The translations under genes were made by a program, and so were the position numbers. The notes beneath the pieces are model-generated. The model worked only from the letters and a program-made list of their open reading frames with translations. It had not been told where the DNA came from and did not search any database. From Phoronis australis (Eukaryota; Phoronida; Phoronidae), in assembly GCA_002633005.1 (NCBI GenBank), contig NMRA01000725.1, positions 1 through 64,000 on the forward strand: a stretch of DNA of 64,000 nucleotides, written 5' to 3'. Of this stretch, positions 13,801 to 28,800 are shown in pieces (position 1 is the first letter of the stretch; each line of letters starts with the position of its first letter).

Positions 13801-16800
13801 TTTGTCTTCCATGGTTCAACTGATAATCATCGACATCGCACAAACAAGAATTCTCTTGACGGTTTTCGCTTGTAACTTCGTAGAAACTCTTGGCTTAATT
13901 ACAAGGCAACCACTAAAACATAGGCGGATACGGGGNNGGGGGGGGGGGTTGGGTCAAGGCAGTCTGGACTTTCCTTTTTCCCTTGATTTTAATGATATCA
14001 AATCTATAGTTTTCAAATAGTTGACTTGGATCCCCTTTTAAAAATCCTGGATCCGCCCCTTAAAAGCAATGAGATCAAACGGTTCAGAGTTCCATCGAGG
14101 ACTTCTGACAACAACTGAAATTCATTGTCTTAGCATAGCTTTGTGCCATGGAGAGGAACAAGAAGAACTTTACTGGGGAACGTTTTCTCAATGTTATTAC
14201 AATTTTTACTGTAGTGGAGTTAGCCATTGTGATGGGGAATTGGAGTTTGTTTGATTGCTTTTTGGATGTACTGAACATTGAGGACGTATGATAAAAATTC
14301 TTCAGTTTGGAACACAATATAACAGACGGATTAATTTTTATTTTGTTAAATTTCTCAGCAATCTGCCAAAAATTCTGGGCAGTCTCTAAAATTTGGGACG
14401 TCAAAGTTCAAGCAGAAATTGATTTTTGTTGATTCCGAAAATTGGTAAATGAGTGACTTTGGCATTCATCAAATACACTGCTTTAATAGTCTCAAAATAA
14501 ACTTGGCAGTTCATAAAATTTTAGAAAATAAATGCCGTTTCAATTTTTTCATGTGTCCATGTAGATGAATGATCTAAATCTTTATTCTTGAATTTGGGAC
14601 TTCTAATGGGTCTATTTCTGCAATTTTGTACAAGCTGCGACCATGAGCAAAATAATAAATATTCACTGTTCCAAAATGGCGAATTTTTATGGTTTATGAC
14701 TTAAAAAATTTTTACTTTGCTTTCAGCCTACTTTTCACAAAACGTGTCACCAAACAACATTTGGTAAAATTTACAGCAATGTGATGAGCTGCAGAACAAT
14801 AGAAACATGCTGACTGAAGTAATAAGTTTTGTCGTAATGAAGAATGTTTACTATAATTAGTAGGGATGTACCGCTAATTGGAGAGGTTATTTCATCCTCA
14901 CTGGTTAGTATTTCTAAAATCTGACCTATTTAACTCACAATATGGCAGACAAGTGAAATTTCATTATCTCATTTTTTTCCAGAAAAGATATGTACCGTCC
15001 GATTTGTGCTCTTCGTAGTGGTAATTCTGTACTATTGCTACCACCAGGCAGTATTTTAAAAATTGTTTGTCATTCTCAATAGCGTTTGAAGCCCTTCAGG
15101 AAAGGTGCCTGTGCCTTTTAAGAGGGGAATCTTTTGGCGGTGAGGAGAAAATTCTACCTCCAATCATCATCATCAATAGCACCCCCCTGCCCCCTCTCCT
15201 GCCCACCCTCTTGCCAAGCCCTCGTAGGCTCCGCCTCAAGCCCTCAAGCAGCCAAAACTAACATTTTGCACTCCGATGTCACCTGTGTTAGTTACAAGTG
15301 ATTCAAACCTCGATTGGGATTTTTCTAACTCTTCGCGTGATTTTTCTAAATTTTTAGAGGGGAAAGTGGCAGAATATTGGGGGATTGAAGGCCTTGCCCT
15401 TGAAAATTTAGAAAATGACAATTTCGGAAATTGTTGTCCAAAAACTGGTGAGGTTGTACCTCTTTAAGGTATTTTCTCTAATTGGTCAAATTTGGCCTTG
15501 TGTTATGTATGGTATCATCCAATTACTCTGTTGTTGCTTTGGCCAGTCTGGAGTATGTATAAGCAGTGCCCCCCATTCCCTCCTCCTCTACCCTCCCACC
15601 TACCACTTATTAAGGAGAAATCCGTCATAGCTAATGAGTTCTTGTGAATTCAGTCATGAAAAATGTTGATATACGTCATCACTTATTTTTTACTTGTTGT
15701 CAAATGATCTTCATGAAATTGGAACTGACGCTCATTTCTGTGGTGAATTAATTTTACATTTTGTTCAAAATTTAATCTAACCAGCAAATATCACAAATCC
15801 TTAGTTATAATTGGCTTGTGGCGTAACTGATTAGAAACCTTCAATGGATTCACTAATTGCATTTAACAAAATGTTCAATATTGCTGTGGAAACAGTTTCT
15901 CAAACTTTCAGGGATTGAAGAGTGTAGTAAAACATCCAGAACCTCTCAGCTGATGAAAAGTTATGTTCATAGATTGTTATTATAATATTGCTATTACGTT
16001 TTTTTTTTTGGTTCTTGTTAATACAAATACATGTATGTTGACTGCCAGAACTTAAAAAAACACCTCTGGGTATCATGTTTGTGTTCTTTCTTTCAGTCAC
16101 ACCAGAGAAACTCGGATCGTGTCCAAAACTGCAAAGTCTTGACCTCAGCTCAAACAACATCGATGTGGTGGCAAACTTGCAGCTCTGTCCCGAATTATGG
16201 TCGATTGATCTCAGCAACAACAAGGTAGTCTTCTGTTGGCCGCTATCTGGCCCCTCCAGACTGTCAATAGGGGGCTGCTGATTATCAATCAGCTGTGATA
16301 GGATATCAACAAAACATTGACTTAACCAAGCACCTGCTGATGAAGTTGTCATCAATGTTGGCATGTCGTTGGTGATTAATTGGCTATTTGCTAATTGAAT
16401 ACTGCTTAAGCGTTTGACGTAGAGAGAGGTGAATGTTCAAGTTTGCAGCCAACTGAGGTGCCATGTCAACCTGTACTGGTGTGTAAACAACTGAAAAGCA
16501 CTTTTTGAACAGATTCTTTTTTGTCTTTGTTTGTCTGCAAGCTCAACGAAAACAGCTCAGGTGTTGAAAGGTTATAGCCTTTTGAGAAAACCTAGAAGCT
16601 GTAATGTTGTGATTAAAGACATTTGTGTTTACTTAGTCACTTGCTTGAAGTAAGGATATAATCAACTTTGGCATGTTGATTTCATGCATTGACAACAAGT
16701 GTCCAACTAAATACTAGTAATGTTGTTCAGGGGGCACAGGCACCTTTCCCTTAGGAGGGCGAGGACCCTGGTGTCCAAGAAAAAATATTCAGGTGTCACT

Positions 16801-19800
16801 GAATATATATCCATGTACTCGACTGTGGGGAAGTGCCCAACAAAAGTTATTCAGATGTTGAGTGTGTTGCTTAACTGGGTTTGACTAAATAGACATAGTG
16901 TTCTCCAGAGTAGACGTAGCGCTTTGGTCCTCTGCAAGGAAACTATCTTTATTCAAGGGATTTTTTTCTGTGCACACCTATGGTAGTTGTGCATAAAATA
17001 TTCATTGATGTACTAAGATAGCTTAACACTGACCAGCGAGTGCTCTAAAACTTATTAGAATTTCTCCCCATTATGTTGTGAATAATACACTGCATTTCAG
17101 AATCTAGTACAACTACAGTGCAAAGCAGCCAGCCAAAGCAACAGTTTTAGTGATATGTGGTTGAGCATAGTGCGACAATGTAGGTCCCAACTGTGGTTTT
17201 ATGTGTTTAGTTGAATTGAAAATTTGTGCAGTTAGCCGTTAAGACCAATCACTAATTGCGTGACATGCTGAGGTAGCAGAAGAAATTGCACATATTTGAA
17301 TGGTACCCCCAAAAATCGAATCAACAAATCACATTAGCCCATACATGTAGATCCGAAAAATTGGCCCATAAATTTGAAGCCTGTGTGGGTCAATTTACTC
17401 TATGTTTTTCTTAAATCATCTCTGCCATTCATTGCTGAACTGTTGTTAATTATTGTTTGAACAACACAGTGTATGGCAAATTTGATTTTCTCTTCTGAAC
17501 AGAATATCAAGTATTTGCTACACTGAGTCAACAGAAGTGCTTTGATATCACCAAACTTGTTCTTTCTGGAAATCTATACACTGGCACTGTGCATTTCCTG
17601 TGGTTTAGATGCAACTGGGATAGAATTTCATTCCAGCAATTATTTGCATTTCTCTGTGTATACCAATTGCCTGGTTAAAACCTCTTCAAATCCTCTGGTA
17701 ATTGATAGAACCCCTAGAAACTGTTTGCTGATGGATTGAGGATTTCCAGTGATCTTAGCAGGGATTAGGCTGTATTCATGGCCAGTTGACAAGGCCTGCT
17801 ATTTCTTATTGATTTCATCTGTGGCTTGTGCGTCTTGAATTTGTACCTTAATTTACCACTGAATATGTTTTACCTTATTTTCCAACGACAATACTTGTCA
17901 CTGTTGTTTGCTAGGTCGTGTGAATATAACATACTAAGGGTAGGTCTAGTTTACAGCATTTATCAGGGTTAATGCCTAAGCGCTAAAATGAGGGACCCAA
18001 AAGCATAGGGTGGACATTGGGGTTATTTAGGACCCTATTAATTTCTTAAAGGGCCCCAATTTGGGTAACTTTGGAACATTTTATCTCAGAAATTGCTGAC
18101 TGGATTCATATTAAATTTTCAGATATTACAATGGTGTATGCACTGTTCTCTAATCGCGCGGTAGAAATTGTTTTTTTTAAAGTTCTTTTTTGCATTATAT
18201 GTATATCAAAAATAAGAGATTTTCAAACTAAAAATTGCATAAAACGGTCATTTAGAAAGCTGCGTAACAGTGTTTTTGATATTTCACCTGAAACTTTTAG
18301 TATTCAAACGAAGTTTGGTCAGATTGTATTACGTAGTGTTTTGCCATTACCGAGCAGAAACCAAGATGGAATTAAATGTATCTGAGAAGTACAGTGATGA
18401 GGGGACCATACTGTGCCCTGTAATAGTTAGAAGGGCCTATGTTCCTAAGTTACTCAACATGATTATTTCTGTAGCCAGTTATGAGCCAGAATAATTCAGA
18501 GCCATCTAGTGTCTGCTATGTTACTTGTCTATGCCATACCATGAACAGTGTGCGTGTTGCAAATTGTGGAAAGTGTGGTTTAATTATTGAAATATTTTGC
18601 ACGTTTGGATAATTGTTGTATTCACTCTTATCTCTCAGATTAACAACCTCGAGGGATTGAACCGGTTTGTTGCCCTTGGTAACCTTGTTCTGTCCAATAA
18701 CAACTTGTCCTGGTCAGAACTCGCCAAGATTCAACATATACACATCCTTAATCTGAGTCTCCATGGCAACAAGAACCTGCAAAAAGATCCTTACTGTAAG
18801 TCAAATGTTCTCACTCTACCAGAAAATCAGAATCTTTTGTGTTTTTGCTACCTAACTTCAATATAAAAAAGACTATTTTTCAGAATGCAGACATTTTTTG
18901 ATATTGTGGTAAAAAGTCTTCAGTTTGGGATACTAAATGGCTGACAGGTGAAATTTAATTACGTCAAATTTCTTAAGAAAAGTAACTTCTCAAGAAAACT
19001 CACTTTGCTTTTAGCATGGTTTTTACGGTTTAGCTTTTACCGAACAACATTTGACAAAAGGTTGAGCATGTGCGACAATGCAGCACGCTTCTGAAAAATA
19101 GTAATCTGGCAATTTTAGCATTATTCTTTTTGTCCTGAATTGAACACTTTACTGTAATACTACTTTCAAATTCTGCAAGTTGTTAAGGTTTTCTTCCTCA
19201 AAAATGACCATGAAGCCTCTTGGCAAACCTGAGATAGTTATTAATAACACAGATCCATTTTTCAGTGCGGTAACCCACTAGCGTGTTATCAATCTTTTAT
19301 TTGGAGCCGGTACGTTGTCATTGTAAATAACAATTCCCTGTCTGGTGAATTTGTGCCTAGCTCCTACATTTGTACTAGTTGCATAGTGCTTCTCTTTGCC
19401 ATCTGTAATGTTTTGCAAAATCTAATATAGAGGTTGATGCAAAAACCCCTAATTATGTAAATTATATAATTATATGAATTGTGTAATTGTAGGAGCTCAA
19501 GTGGTTGCTTAGTGATTTCATACTGTGCCATTCAAACAGTGAAGTACTGTGAGATTTTTATCTTCATTTCTCTTGACCTATTCATTCATTTGTTGACCCG
19601 CTATCTGCTTTCAGACCGTATTCACGTAGTAGACTGCCTCCCCAATGTCTGGATGCTGGATGGACGATTCATATCCTGTACGTGATACACTTTGTATTTT
19701 ATCTTGACGTTTAGTCGAATTTTTGTGCGGATCTTGTACTGTATCTGTTTTCAATCTCTGTTCGCGTTTAAGTTTTCATGAAATAGTCTTATCGTTCTCA

Positions 19801-22800
19801 GAATCACATTCTGATATCATAGGCTGCTGATTTTTTGGGAATTTCCCTTATAAGGCCAAAATAGCATAGGCAGTGCCTTCCGCTTTTTGAAACCTGCGCC
19901 TCACATCGTGTTTCCGGTGACCGTGAGAATTGGTGATTTACATCATAAAATCACTTTAATTACACTACTGGTTTTGCTGAGCATTGGACAAAGCTTTTAA
20001 CTTCAAAAAGTCTACAACATGTAACAATAATAAAAAAACACTTAATAAAAGTATATAAACTCACAGCAAAAAAATTAAAGGAATCACTGAGAGTTTGTCT
20101 CAGCCACAGCTGATTAGCTTTCATCAATCCCAAAATAGGTTTTGTTTTTCGGGAGTAAAAATGACAATGTTCCTTTAACCCATGTTTGTCTTCTGTCACC
20201 ATGACGATGGGGGTACTTAGGTAAAACATTTGCCCTGTATGAAGACTTTTATAACAACTTAGATGATATTAATGCTTATGTCTGCCTGGAGCTGGAGTCG
20301 TTTCCCTGGATGTGTCGATTTGCTTCATTGGTAAGTGTTTTCTATCATTATATCTAGTCCAAACCCTTGATTTCATACACCGTTCATTTCTGTAAAAGCG
20401 TGAATTTTAATCGTTTAATGAATACAAATCTCCACTTTTATTTAGCGGCCGAACGCCTGCAAGTGGAACATTTCTTCAGCGACTCTGCGTTCTCTGATCA
20501 TCCAGTGGTATGTTTCCTTCATATATAATTACTTTGGAGCATATAGTGTAACCATTGTACTTTAATACACTGGTATTTGACTTAGATTTTGTTGATCGCT
20601 GGCTGGATCACCCCATCAGTAGTGTGCAGAAAGGGGGTTCAACAGGGCGACGGCTCTGGGCATCCTCATTCAGAGGGCGTCTAATCGCTATGTATGTATA
20701 TAAACTTCTTGGAATTGTGACTAATTTGAAGTTAAATTGAATAACTGAAGTTTCTATTTCTTGTTTCATCTTTTTTAATTTTCTTAGTATTAGGGTTTAA
20801 TTTTCTTAGTATTAGGGTACTTGGATTTGAGTAGAGAGAGGGATATCCAATAAAAAAATCACCCCAGACATCATCAAACCTTTGCACACTACTGTACCCA
20901 AATACTATTGCTTAATTTAGGACACCTAAATCCAACCCTAAACTGAATTTTTTTGATTCTGAAATTTTGGACATGGTAGAATGTGGCATTCCCCGTATAT
21001 CTCAAATTTCAGGCACCTCGATTTTAGCGGCATTAGCCGTAATTGTCACGTTTGGGACAGTGCGCTTTTTCGCGTGATCGGGAGCTTAATATAAGTCTGG
21101 AAGTTCAAAATATTTTTTTCACTGTCCTAAATTCGGGAATTCTTACCGTATGAATCTGTCAGTGTACACAATATTCCAATGCAGACTTGAAGTTAGATGA
21201 TGTCAGCCGAACCACAATTTGGTCTGTACTCCGACATCTTAAACATGGCCACACTCATCATGGAAAACCAGGAGCATGTCCGAAATAATTTCCAGGCATG
21301 GAAAATTTAAGGAGAATAAGAAAGCCAACTCTCGTGGAAAACTTTTTGAATAATAAGTTCCATAAAATCATTTTCCCTGAAGCATATTGTGCATTCATAG
21401 GTTCAGTCATATGCGCCACCAATGTTTGCTTTCGTGGAGAAAAGGTCAGAGAAAATGAAAACTATTCTGGAAAAGTCACGGATAGTGAAAATTATATCCT
21501 GGAAGTTAAGCATGATTAAGATTGTATCTTGGAAAAATCATGGAATATTAAAATTGGATCCTCGATATGTCATGGAAAGTGACATCATATATGAGTGTCC
21601 ACATTATTCTGCTGTATGGAGCCTTGTCGAAACTAGGTCAGGGTCAGAGTTGAAGCCTTATTGTTGTATTGCTTCACAATCAACTCTTGAAGGTTTTACA
21701 CTTTTTTAGTGTTTTTAATGAAATATATTATTTTCAACAGAGGCATAAGTTGAAAGTAAAGGGATTTACTCCTTCAAACCTCAAAAAAATCGAAGTCACC
21801 GGAGTATTTGGTGAACGGGTGAGTGAAACTATTTTGTCTTCTTTCATTATTGAACTTATTGTTTATTGTATGTGACTAAAACTTGGGCTTTTGGAGTATT
21901 TGATCTGCCGGAGATGACCAAGGCACGGGGCCTAATCTTTATACTTAAATTCAAACTCTGAAATATTTTTGCCATTTTCCGTTCTAATTTAAGACAAACT
22001 CGGTATAAGTTTTTGAAATTCTGTGCTCCAGTATGCAATGGTTTATCTGTGTGACTGTCTAATACTAGTTGGCTCTTGATTACCACGGCATTACTTGAGG
22101 TTGTAGGTCGAATCTAGAGGTCATCAAGTACAAACTAGGACTCGTGTGTAACCCATAACGTACTCTTGGGTGCAGCGTTATAGACGCTTAACTTGAGTTT
22201 GCATTAAAAGTAGAATGAAAAATGTCCAAAATATTTTTGATGTCGAGTACAAAGATTAGAAACTGAGCCCAGAAGGAATGAAAAAAATCATTTTTGACCT
22301 AAATTGGAGTAACATTGTGAAATGTGTGTCGTGACTTCGTAGACAAATTTGTGAAACGTCGATTTAACATTCTCATAGTCATAACTTCAGCCATTGGCCT
22401 CTGAAATGCAAAAGCAGACTGTGGAACCAAAATTAGGGTGTTTCCGACACACGTGCTGATTTTTGTGTAGTCATCAATAGTGATGTCATTATTGTTTTAT
22501 CGTTTCCTGTAAGTAATTGTTATTACCTCAGTGGAAGTGTTATGTTGTTTAGAGACACTGTGATTAACCATACTTGAGATTTGGTTGAGGATCCAGAATT
22601 AATTTCAATGTATTTACTATCTGTTCCACTGCAGACCACCCACTTGATGACTAGATTCCCCACAAATGGTGCTCTAAACATAGGTGAGGAGACTTAACTT
22701 AAACAAAATACACTGGTATCTTTAGTGCCGTCCACGCACAGACTTACCCCTGGAACGAGTCGTCACTTGGTTTGGGGGCTGTTCGTTGTCATGCACACAG

Positions 22801-25800
22801 CGACAACTTTGCCTTGCACTAGTTATTGGATGTGTATATGTGCATGAGTAAGTGTGAATGCTCCACTTAAAGTGGGGCAAGTTGCACTAGTTCAAATTGT
22901 TCTAGGTTAAGTCTGCATGTGGACGGGACTTATGTATGTAATAATAATTGTAAATCAATCGTGTCTTCCCTTCACAATATGACATCAGACATACACTGAT
23001 CTGATGAGTGCATAGGTGGTTCGGGGATGACCCACGGCCACTGATGCTGGCGGCGACCAATAAAGGACCATGGTATTTAACCCTTTTAAGGATATTTCGA
23101 AATCTGTCGTTTTGGTATAGTAATTGGGGCTCCCTTTGTGAAATTGTGAAGTTGTCACAATGTCACCAACATGTAATTGTAATGTGACATAGCTGTTAGA
23201 TTATTATGTAAATTCACTAGATGTCTCAGAAAATTTCCACTGTCTAATGCTGAAAGTGACTATAAATCCGACTTCCATCACAAAAATCAACACTTCAGAT
23301 TGAGACCATTTACCGGGTTATAAAGTACGCCTCAAATTGTTCCTTAGTCAAATTACGGGTGATTTCAGGGCTTTCAAAGAACTGACGTCATTATATGCGC
23401 AAGTATGGTCTCGACTGACGTCATTTTTTGCAAACCCAGAAATCACTTCTCATTTGAGTTAGGGGCTGAGAACATTTTTATAGCGAACTTCTTGAACACT
23501 GGTTTTATTGCCACTTTAAATGTGAGAGGTCTCCAATACCTCCGAATTCTCTTAATAAGTCTTCGTCTTAATGTTTGGCAATGTTGATTGTTTAGAAATT
23601 GACCATCGACGGATGAAGTACTTGGCATTTAATCTGCAAGAAGATCTCAAGCTGGTTGACAGGTGTTTGAATCTGTAAGTTATTATATTAACCACATTGT
23701 TCATTAAGTGATATTTTTGTATTCCTGTTTTTTTATTAGCACAGCCCCAGAAATCGCGTTTTAGCACACCTCCTGAAATCACTTTGAATATTTATCTCCA
23801 GGTTCTCATTCACTCCCTTGCATTCATTCACTATTGACACCGTTGGTTAAAATATTAATCTGTACTATAAAATATTGTAATAAGATAATTATTGTATGCA
23901 GTTTGATTATTTATAACATGTTTTGTTGTTTCTTGATTATGGCTTTTCAAAATAAACGGGTACACATTCTGTCAACTTTCTTTACCTTCGCTGTACCAAA
24001 TGGTTTCTCTCTGTCTCAACAGCAAGTTGAAACTGTTGAAGCACAGTCCAGAGTTCTTGGAAAGCGTCATCGATAACCGTGATGCCGAGCGGGAAAAATG
24101 TAACATGCTGCTGCTCCTCCTGGTGGTAAGTGGCAGTGTTTTTTTGATTTAACTTGCTGTTATCGGAGTATTCGGCTCCTTCTTATAGGGGTCTGAAAGA
24201 CTGTTTTTCACAATTTCTATTAACTCAAGACACACACTCTTTGGCGTTGATGTTAACTATGAAATTTCTCAAATTTTGAATTAAATTTTGGTGACTACCT
24301 GTTGATTTTCATATGTGCTTTGTTCACTTTGCATGAACACGTGCAAAGTGATTTTTTTGTTGTAAAGTGTAATTCATGAATTTCAACTTTAGTTACAAAA
24401 TCAATATTTTATTGTGTAAGGTATTAAGTTGAAGCGCAAATAATGTTTTTCTGGATAATCATTTGTTTTAAATTTGCAAATTAAAAATCTTATTTACACT
24501 TCCAAAAAAACTGATAGTGTATTAATTTCATTTTGCCAACAGGCGTCGCTAGAGTTTGCGCTTCCTGCCCAGTTAGTCAAGGCAACACTGGAAGTTGCCA
24601 AGCTGGACAAGATTAGGTAAGAACAAATTTCAGACAATAAAACGGGTTCATAGCAAACTTTGAAAGGTCATACTGTCTCTTAGTTGATAGTCAAGTCAAC
24701 AATGCTGTAAGTGATGTTCAGCTTAGACCTGAGTCTGCCATTTGACTGTCTGGATCTTTTAGTCTACTTACCTGTTGATATCAGTGGTTGAGGCTTTTAG
24801 GTATTTAGCCAGGATTTTGTGCTGCGTTTTGTGGCAAGTTCTGCTTCAAGTATGACTGACCTGCTTCAGTGGTGTTATAATTATAAAGTAACTGTCATTC
24901 ATTGTAAGTTCAGCATTACACAATGCTGAATTAGCTTCAATATAGTGAGTGACTTCAAATTCCGTGGTTTATTTGGCTCAGTCATTTGTGTTTTCTACTG
25001 GTTGAAATGAATCGTTTCTTTCAGTAATGCCAGTACCATTGAGTTGTTTCTCCTTCCCAAGAGGTGGCGCTGCATGCTAGCATGTGTCTTACTAGGTGCT
25101 GTCAAATTGGACCGTGACAAAGAGATTGTAAGTTGTTTATTTTTCCTTAGTAATACATAACTATTGAAAGTTGTTACCAATTTGATTACTTTGAAATTCT
25201 TAAAAATCAAGCTATCTTTTTCATACCAACAAAATTTCTTTGCATTTCATATCACTATAGAGAAAAGCTTTGAACACTCACTGATCTTCAGTTCTCGCAG
25301 TTAAATTTCATTCTCGTGTAATACTGTATTCACCCTGATTAACGCCGAGGGCGTATTAATTCAAAATCACTGGAAATTTACGCATTTACGCAAACTGCTG
25401 TGGAGTTGGTTGAAGTAAGACATTTGGGCAAGCACCGAGGTATGGTGGTTTAAGGAGTCAAAAGCCTTGACTGCATGAATTAAGCATGGACGTATAACCA
25501 TATGTGGGTGTTTAATAGTGAAAACTTGGAATGCAAGGGAGTGGGTGTTAAGCAGTACACACTAGGTGTTAATCAGTGTAGTAGGACCAGTGAAATGTCT
25601 TGAGCACCAGCTGATTAATATTCAAAGGTATACCTATATTTCAATTCTTGCTGTTGTGTATTCGGAACAAACTTATATTTGAAAAGTGTATTTGCTTGGA
25701 ATGCTTCAATTTCTTGTTTTATTCCCTTGTTTCATGGTAATTGTTGTGCTCTTTGCAGGAGGGGGGTCTGTATAGCCGTCTCTATCTCTGTCTCTACCAC

Positions 25801-28800
25801 ATTGTTTCTGAACTGGCCAAACTGTGCAATGCTGATCAAGCGACAAGAGAAAACTACCAGCCGACTAACCCCACGTAAGGCGTACTTTGCATCTAATATT
25901 GAGTGAATTTCTTGAGACACAATCGAATACCTACAATAAATTGAACACTTTCGGCCGTCAATGGTTACAGTCATCCTCAGAATGATGGTTAGATGGACTT
26001 GTAGTCTTATGATGAAGTTCCCGCCTTGGGCTACGGACTATAATGTCATAAATGTCAGAAAGAGGGTACTTACCTGCGTCATGGTTCATGATCCTGTAGC
26101 CTGTTTCTTAATAAAAGGGCTTTCTTGATGGATTGTGTCTTGCAAAAATAGCCTGATCTTTAAAACGCAGGCGGATAAAATTATAGAGGTGTTGCGTAGC
26201 TTATGTAATGGCCTCAAGTGGCAAGTGGGACGGAAATCTCGTAGCAATTCTAAGTGACATGACTGAGGGTACTAAACCTAATTTGTTTGATAAATCTAGC
26301 CACAGAAACAATCTGGGAAATCCACGCACTCTGTGATGTAACCGTATACTAGCATTAGAAAGTTGAAAATCCTAATATTGAGATTTTTAGATAAATTGGC
26401 TATTCCTTTGGACATCGTGTTTCATATCATGGTGAGAGTCGAATGTTTTGATATAACTTTACAATCCTGACAAAAAGTTAAGTCACGAAATAAGGCAAAG
26501 TGAAAGTAAAGTTTATGGACTGATTCTTAAATGTTTAAGGCAGCGCCGATTTTGTGTAAATCTGACGACTGGATTATCAAATAACTCTATCATGTATTGA
26601 ACTTAGGTCATTTATTTTTGTAATTTTTTATTCTCCATGTTGTAGGTACAAAGACTACCGTTGTTTACTGGCGTCAGAGATTGTACAGCTGCTGTGTATA
26701 GTGCCAACCTTCTACCAATACTTAACCCATGACACAGGTCAGCATTCAAAATATCCGTTATTCACTGACTGAGGCTCTTCCTGAAATTGAATACCATTTA
26801 ATATTGTTTGAATACCATTTGATATTGTTGTACTACGATCGTAATTCATATTAGGTTCATGTTTCTTACCTAAGCAAAATAAGACATTGAAGGTTAATAC
26901 ATAACTCGTTATTTATCTTTGCTAGTCAACACTTCTGCATAAAAGGTATTGATTAATTTTGAGGAAATATTTTGAACAGGACGGGTCCCCATGAAATGTC
27001 TGTTTAGCAGGTGCTGGTGACACCAGATAAACCGTCGATGCATTCTCCCTGAGAGCTGTATTTTGCCCGGTTTAGCTGGCGAAAAGTGAAAATTGAACTA
27101 AATCTTTTACTTACGATCTCATAACATAGGATTCTATTTCCGTTACTAACAAGAACACAGAAACCATTATCGACTCAAGACATCGCTTCAGAGTTAATTG
27201 GGGTTGACCTAAATTGGGGATTTAAATATGGTCGTGTACGAGCTGCTCTGACTTGAGTTGCTGACTCAGTCAACAATAATTCAAGTTCAGATGAGTGGGG
27301 AAACCTTGAAGCACTTTTGATAATAATTGAACATTGACAGCTAAACAGGCAAAGTTCAGCTTTAGTGTTTTTCCAGTTTGTCTTATTATTCAAAAGGGAC
27401 TGCTGTCTCTGAATGCTTTCTAAATGATTTTTGTATGGACCGAACTGTTCAGTAGATTTTCTTGTCATTTTTCTTTCCTTGTGTAACATTTAATTTATTG
27501 TTCTGGTTTTGGTGACCTACAAAATTTTATAAAATGTGTCTTAAGTGTCAAATATGTAATCTCTTTGTTTTCAGGTGTGATGAATCTGGTATGCTTAGCA
27601 ACAGATGATTATGAGATCATCGACAAAGTGTCCCTACTGATGGAGGCCATGACAGCTGAAGATGGCTCGATCAAGGCGATGTATGAGACCATCGGGGACT
27701 TTGTGCTCAAGAAATCCCAAGATAATGCCCAATCGCTCTTCCACAGGACAAAACCCCCACCGGCGTCACTGAAAACGGATACTCTGGAGGTAATATTTAT
27801 ATGGTGGTGCAATACCATTTTAATGTTCGACGTTCTTATTGGACAAGGTGTAACATGGATGTTTATCAGCTCGTTGTTTTTTGATGTCTTTCAAAAAGAT
27901 GATTTACCCTGTTTTAGCCTGCTCAATTAAGTACCACCAGGACTCGGGTTTAGTACAAAGTAGCTAGTTTACTTGGGGCGTGCCATGTGATTGGTCAATT
28001 TTCGAGTTGTGATTACATGTCTCACAATTGAACATTAGTTGGTCTCACTTGTCTTGCTTTTGATCGGTGCTTGTGGACACTGTAGCTATAAGTGACACGG
28101 CTGTCCTTCTGTTTACAGTTCCACTCCCAGAGGGCGCTGCCCAGACGTCCCCAGTCCAGTCCTGTTCACCGGGCAGTGTACCACACAGCAGGGCTAAAGA
28201 GTCCAGACAAGTTCCCGCCCCGTGTGGTTCCCATCAAGGTGGTCAAACAGCGAGCCCCTTGTAAGTTATAAACTGTGCAAATTAATGAACCGGTGAGAAT
28301 GAGCATTCAAGATGTGTACCGGGGTAATTTAATTTATATCCTGGCAATAGCTCTGTTGCAATAAGTAGTATACTTGCGACATCTAGGAATAGATTTCTTA
28401 TGATCAAATTCTCAGTCAGTGTGTCATGCTATGAATGCCTCTTGATGACAATGACCCTATTGAATAATGTTCTTGAAATGTCAAATTAGTCATTGTGAAA
28501 ACAAAGCATCTTTTGAATCACCCTGTATTTTAATTTAGAGAAGGTTTGAAAAGTGTTTTACTACTCTTATTTACAGTACATGACAAAAGTAATCAGACAA
28601 ATGGCATTCCCTGCCATGACTGGCAATTCTGTTTACAGCAGAAATGACTGTCTGGTAATGGCTGCTATGACACCAATATTCTAATTACAAAATGACTTTC
28701 CCACCTTACCAACTTTCCCACTAAGCTCTCTTGGTTATCGGTCATGAGGGAGGGCTACCTTGACCACGAATTTCGACTGGACTTCAGGTTGGGGAATTGT

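Larger units (their letters stand above)
10978..16096. other. LRR gene intron 2 (5.1 kb)
   Basis: It holds the repeat fragment at 12524 and the G/N run at 13934. No phase-compatible extra exon was found. Confidence 0.6.

Noticed and set aside
14084-14404. 106-codon minus-strand frame in intron 2
   Set aside because: No family, no splice context, biased toward AT-rich codons; a chance frame.
14650-19160. Weak similarity between about 14700-14800 and 18990-19080
   Set aside because: Shared phrases (ACTTTGCTTT, CAAACAACATTTG) are short and AT-rich; not enough to define a repeat without alignment.
20263-20330. A 68-nt stretch with good AG and GTAAGT borders, open in the incoming phase
   Set aside because: Its length shifts the frame of exon 6 and destroys the clear AERLQVEHFF reading. 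At best it is a poison exon; there is no support for it in the main transcript.
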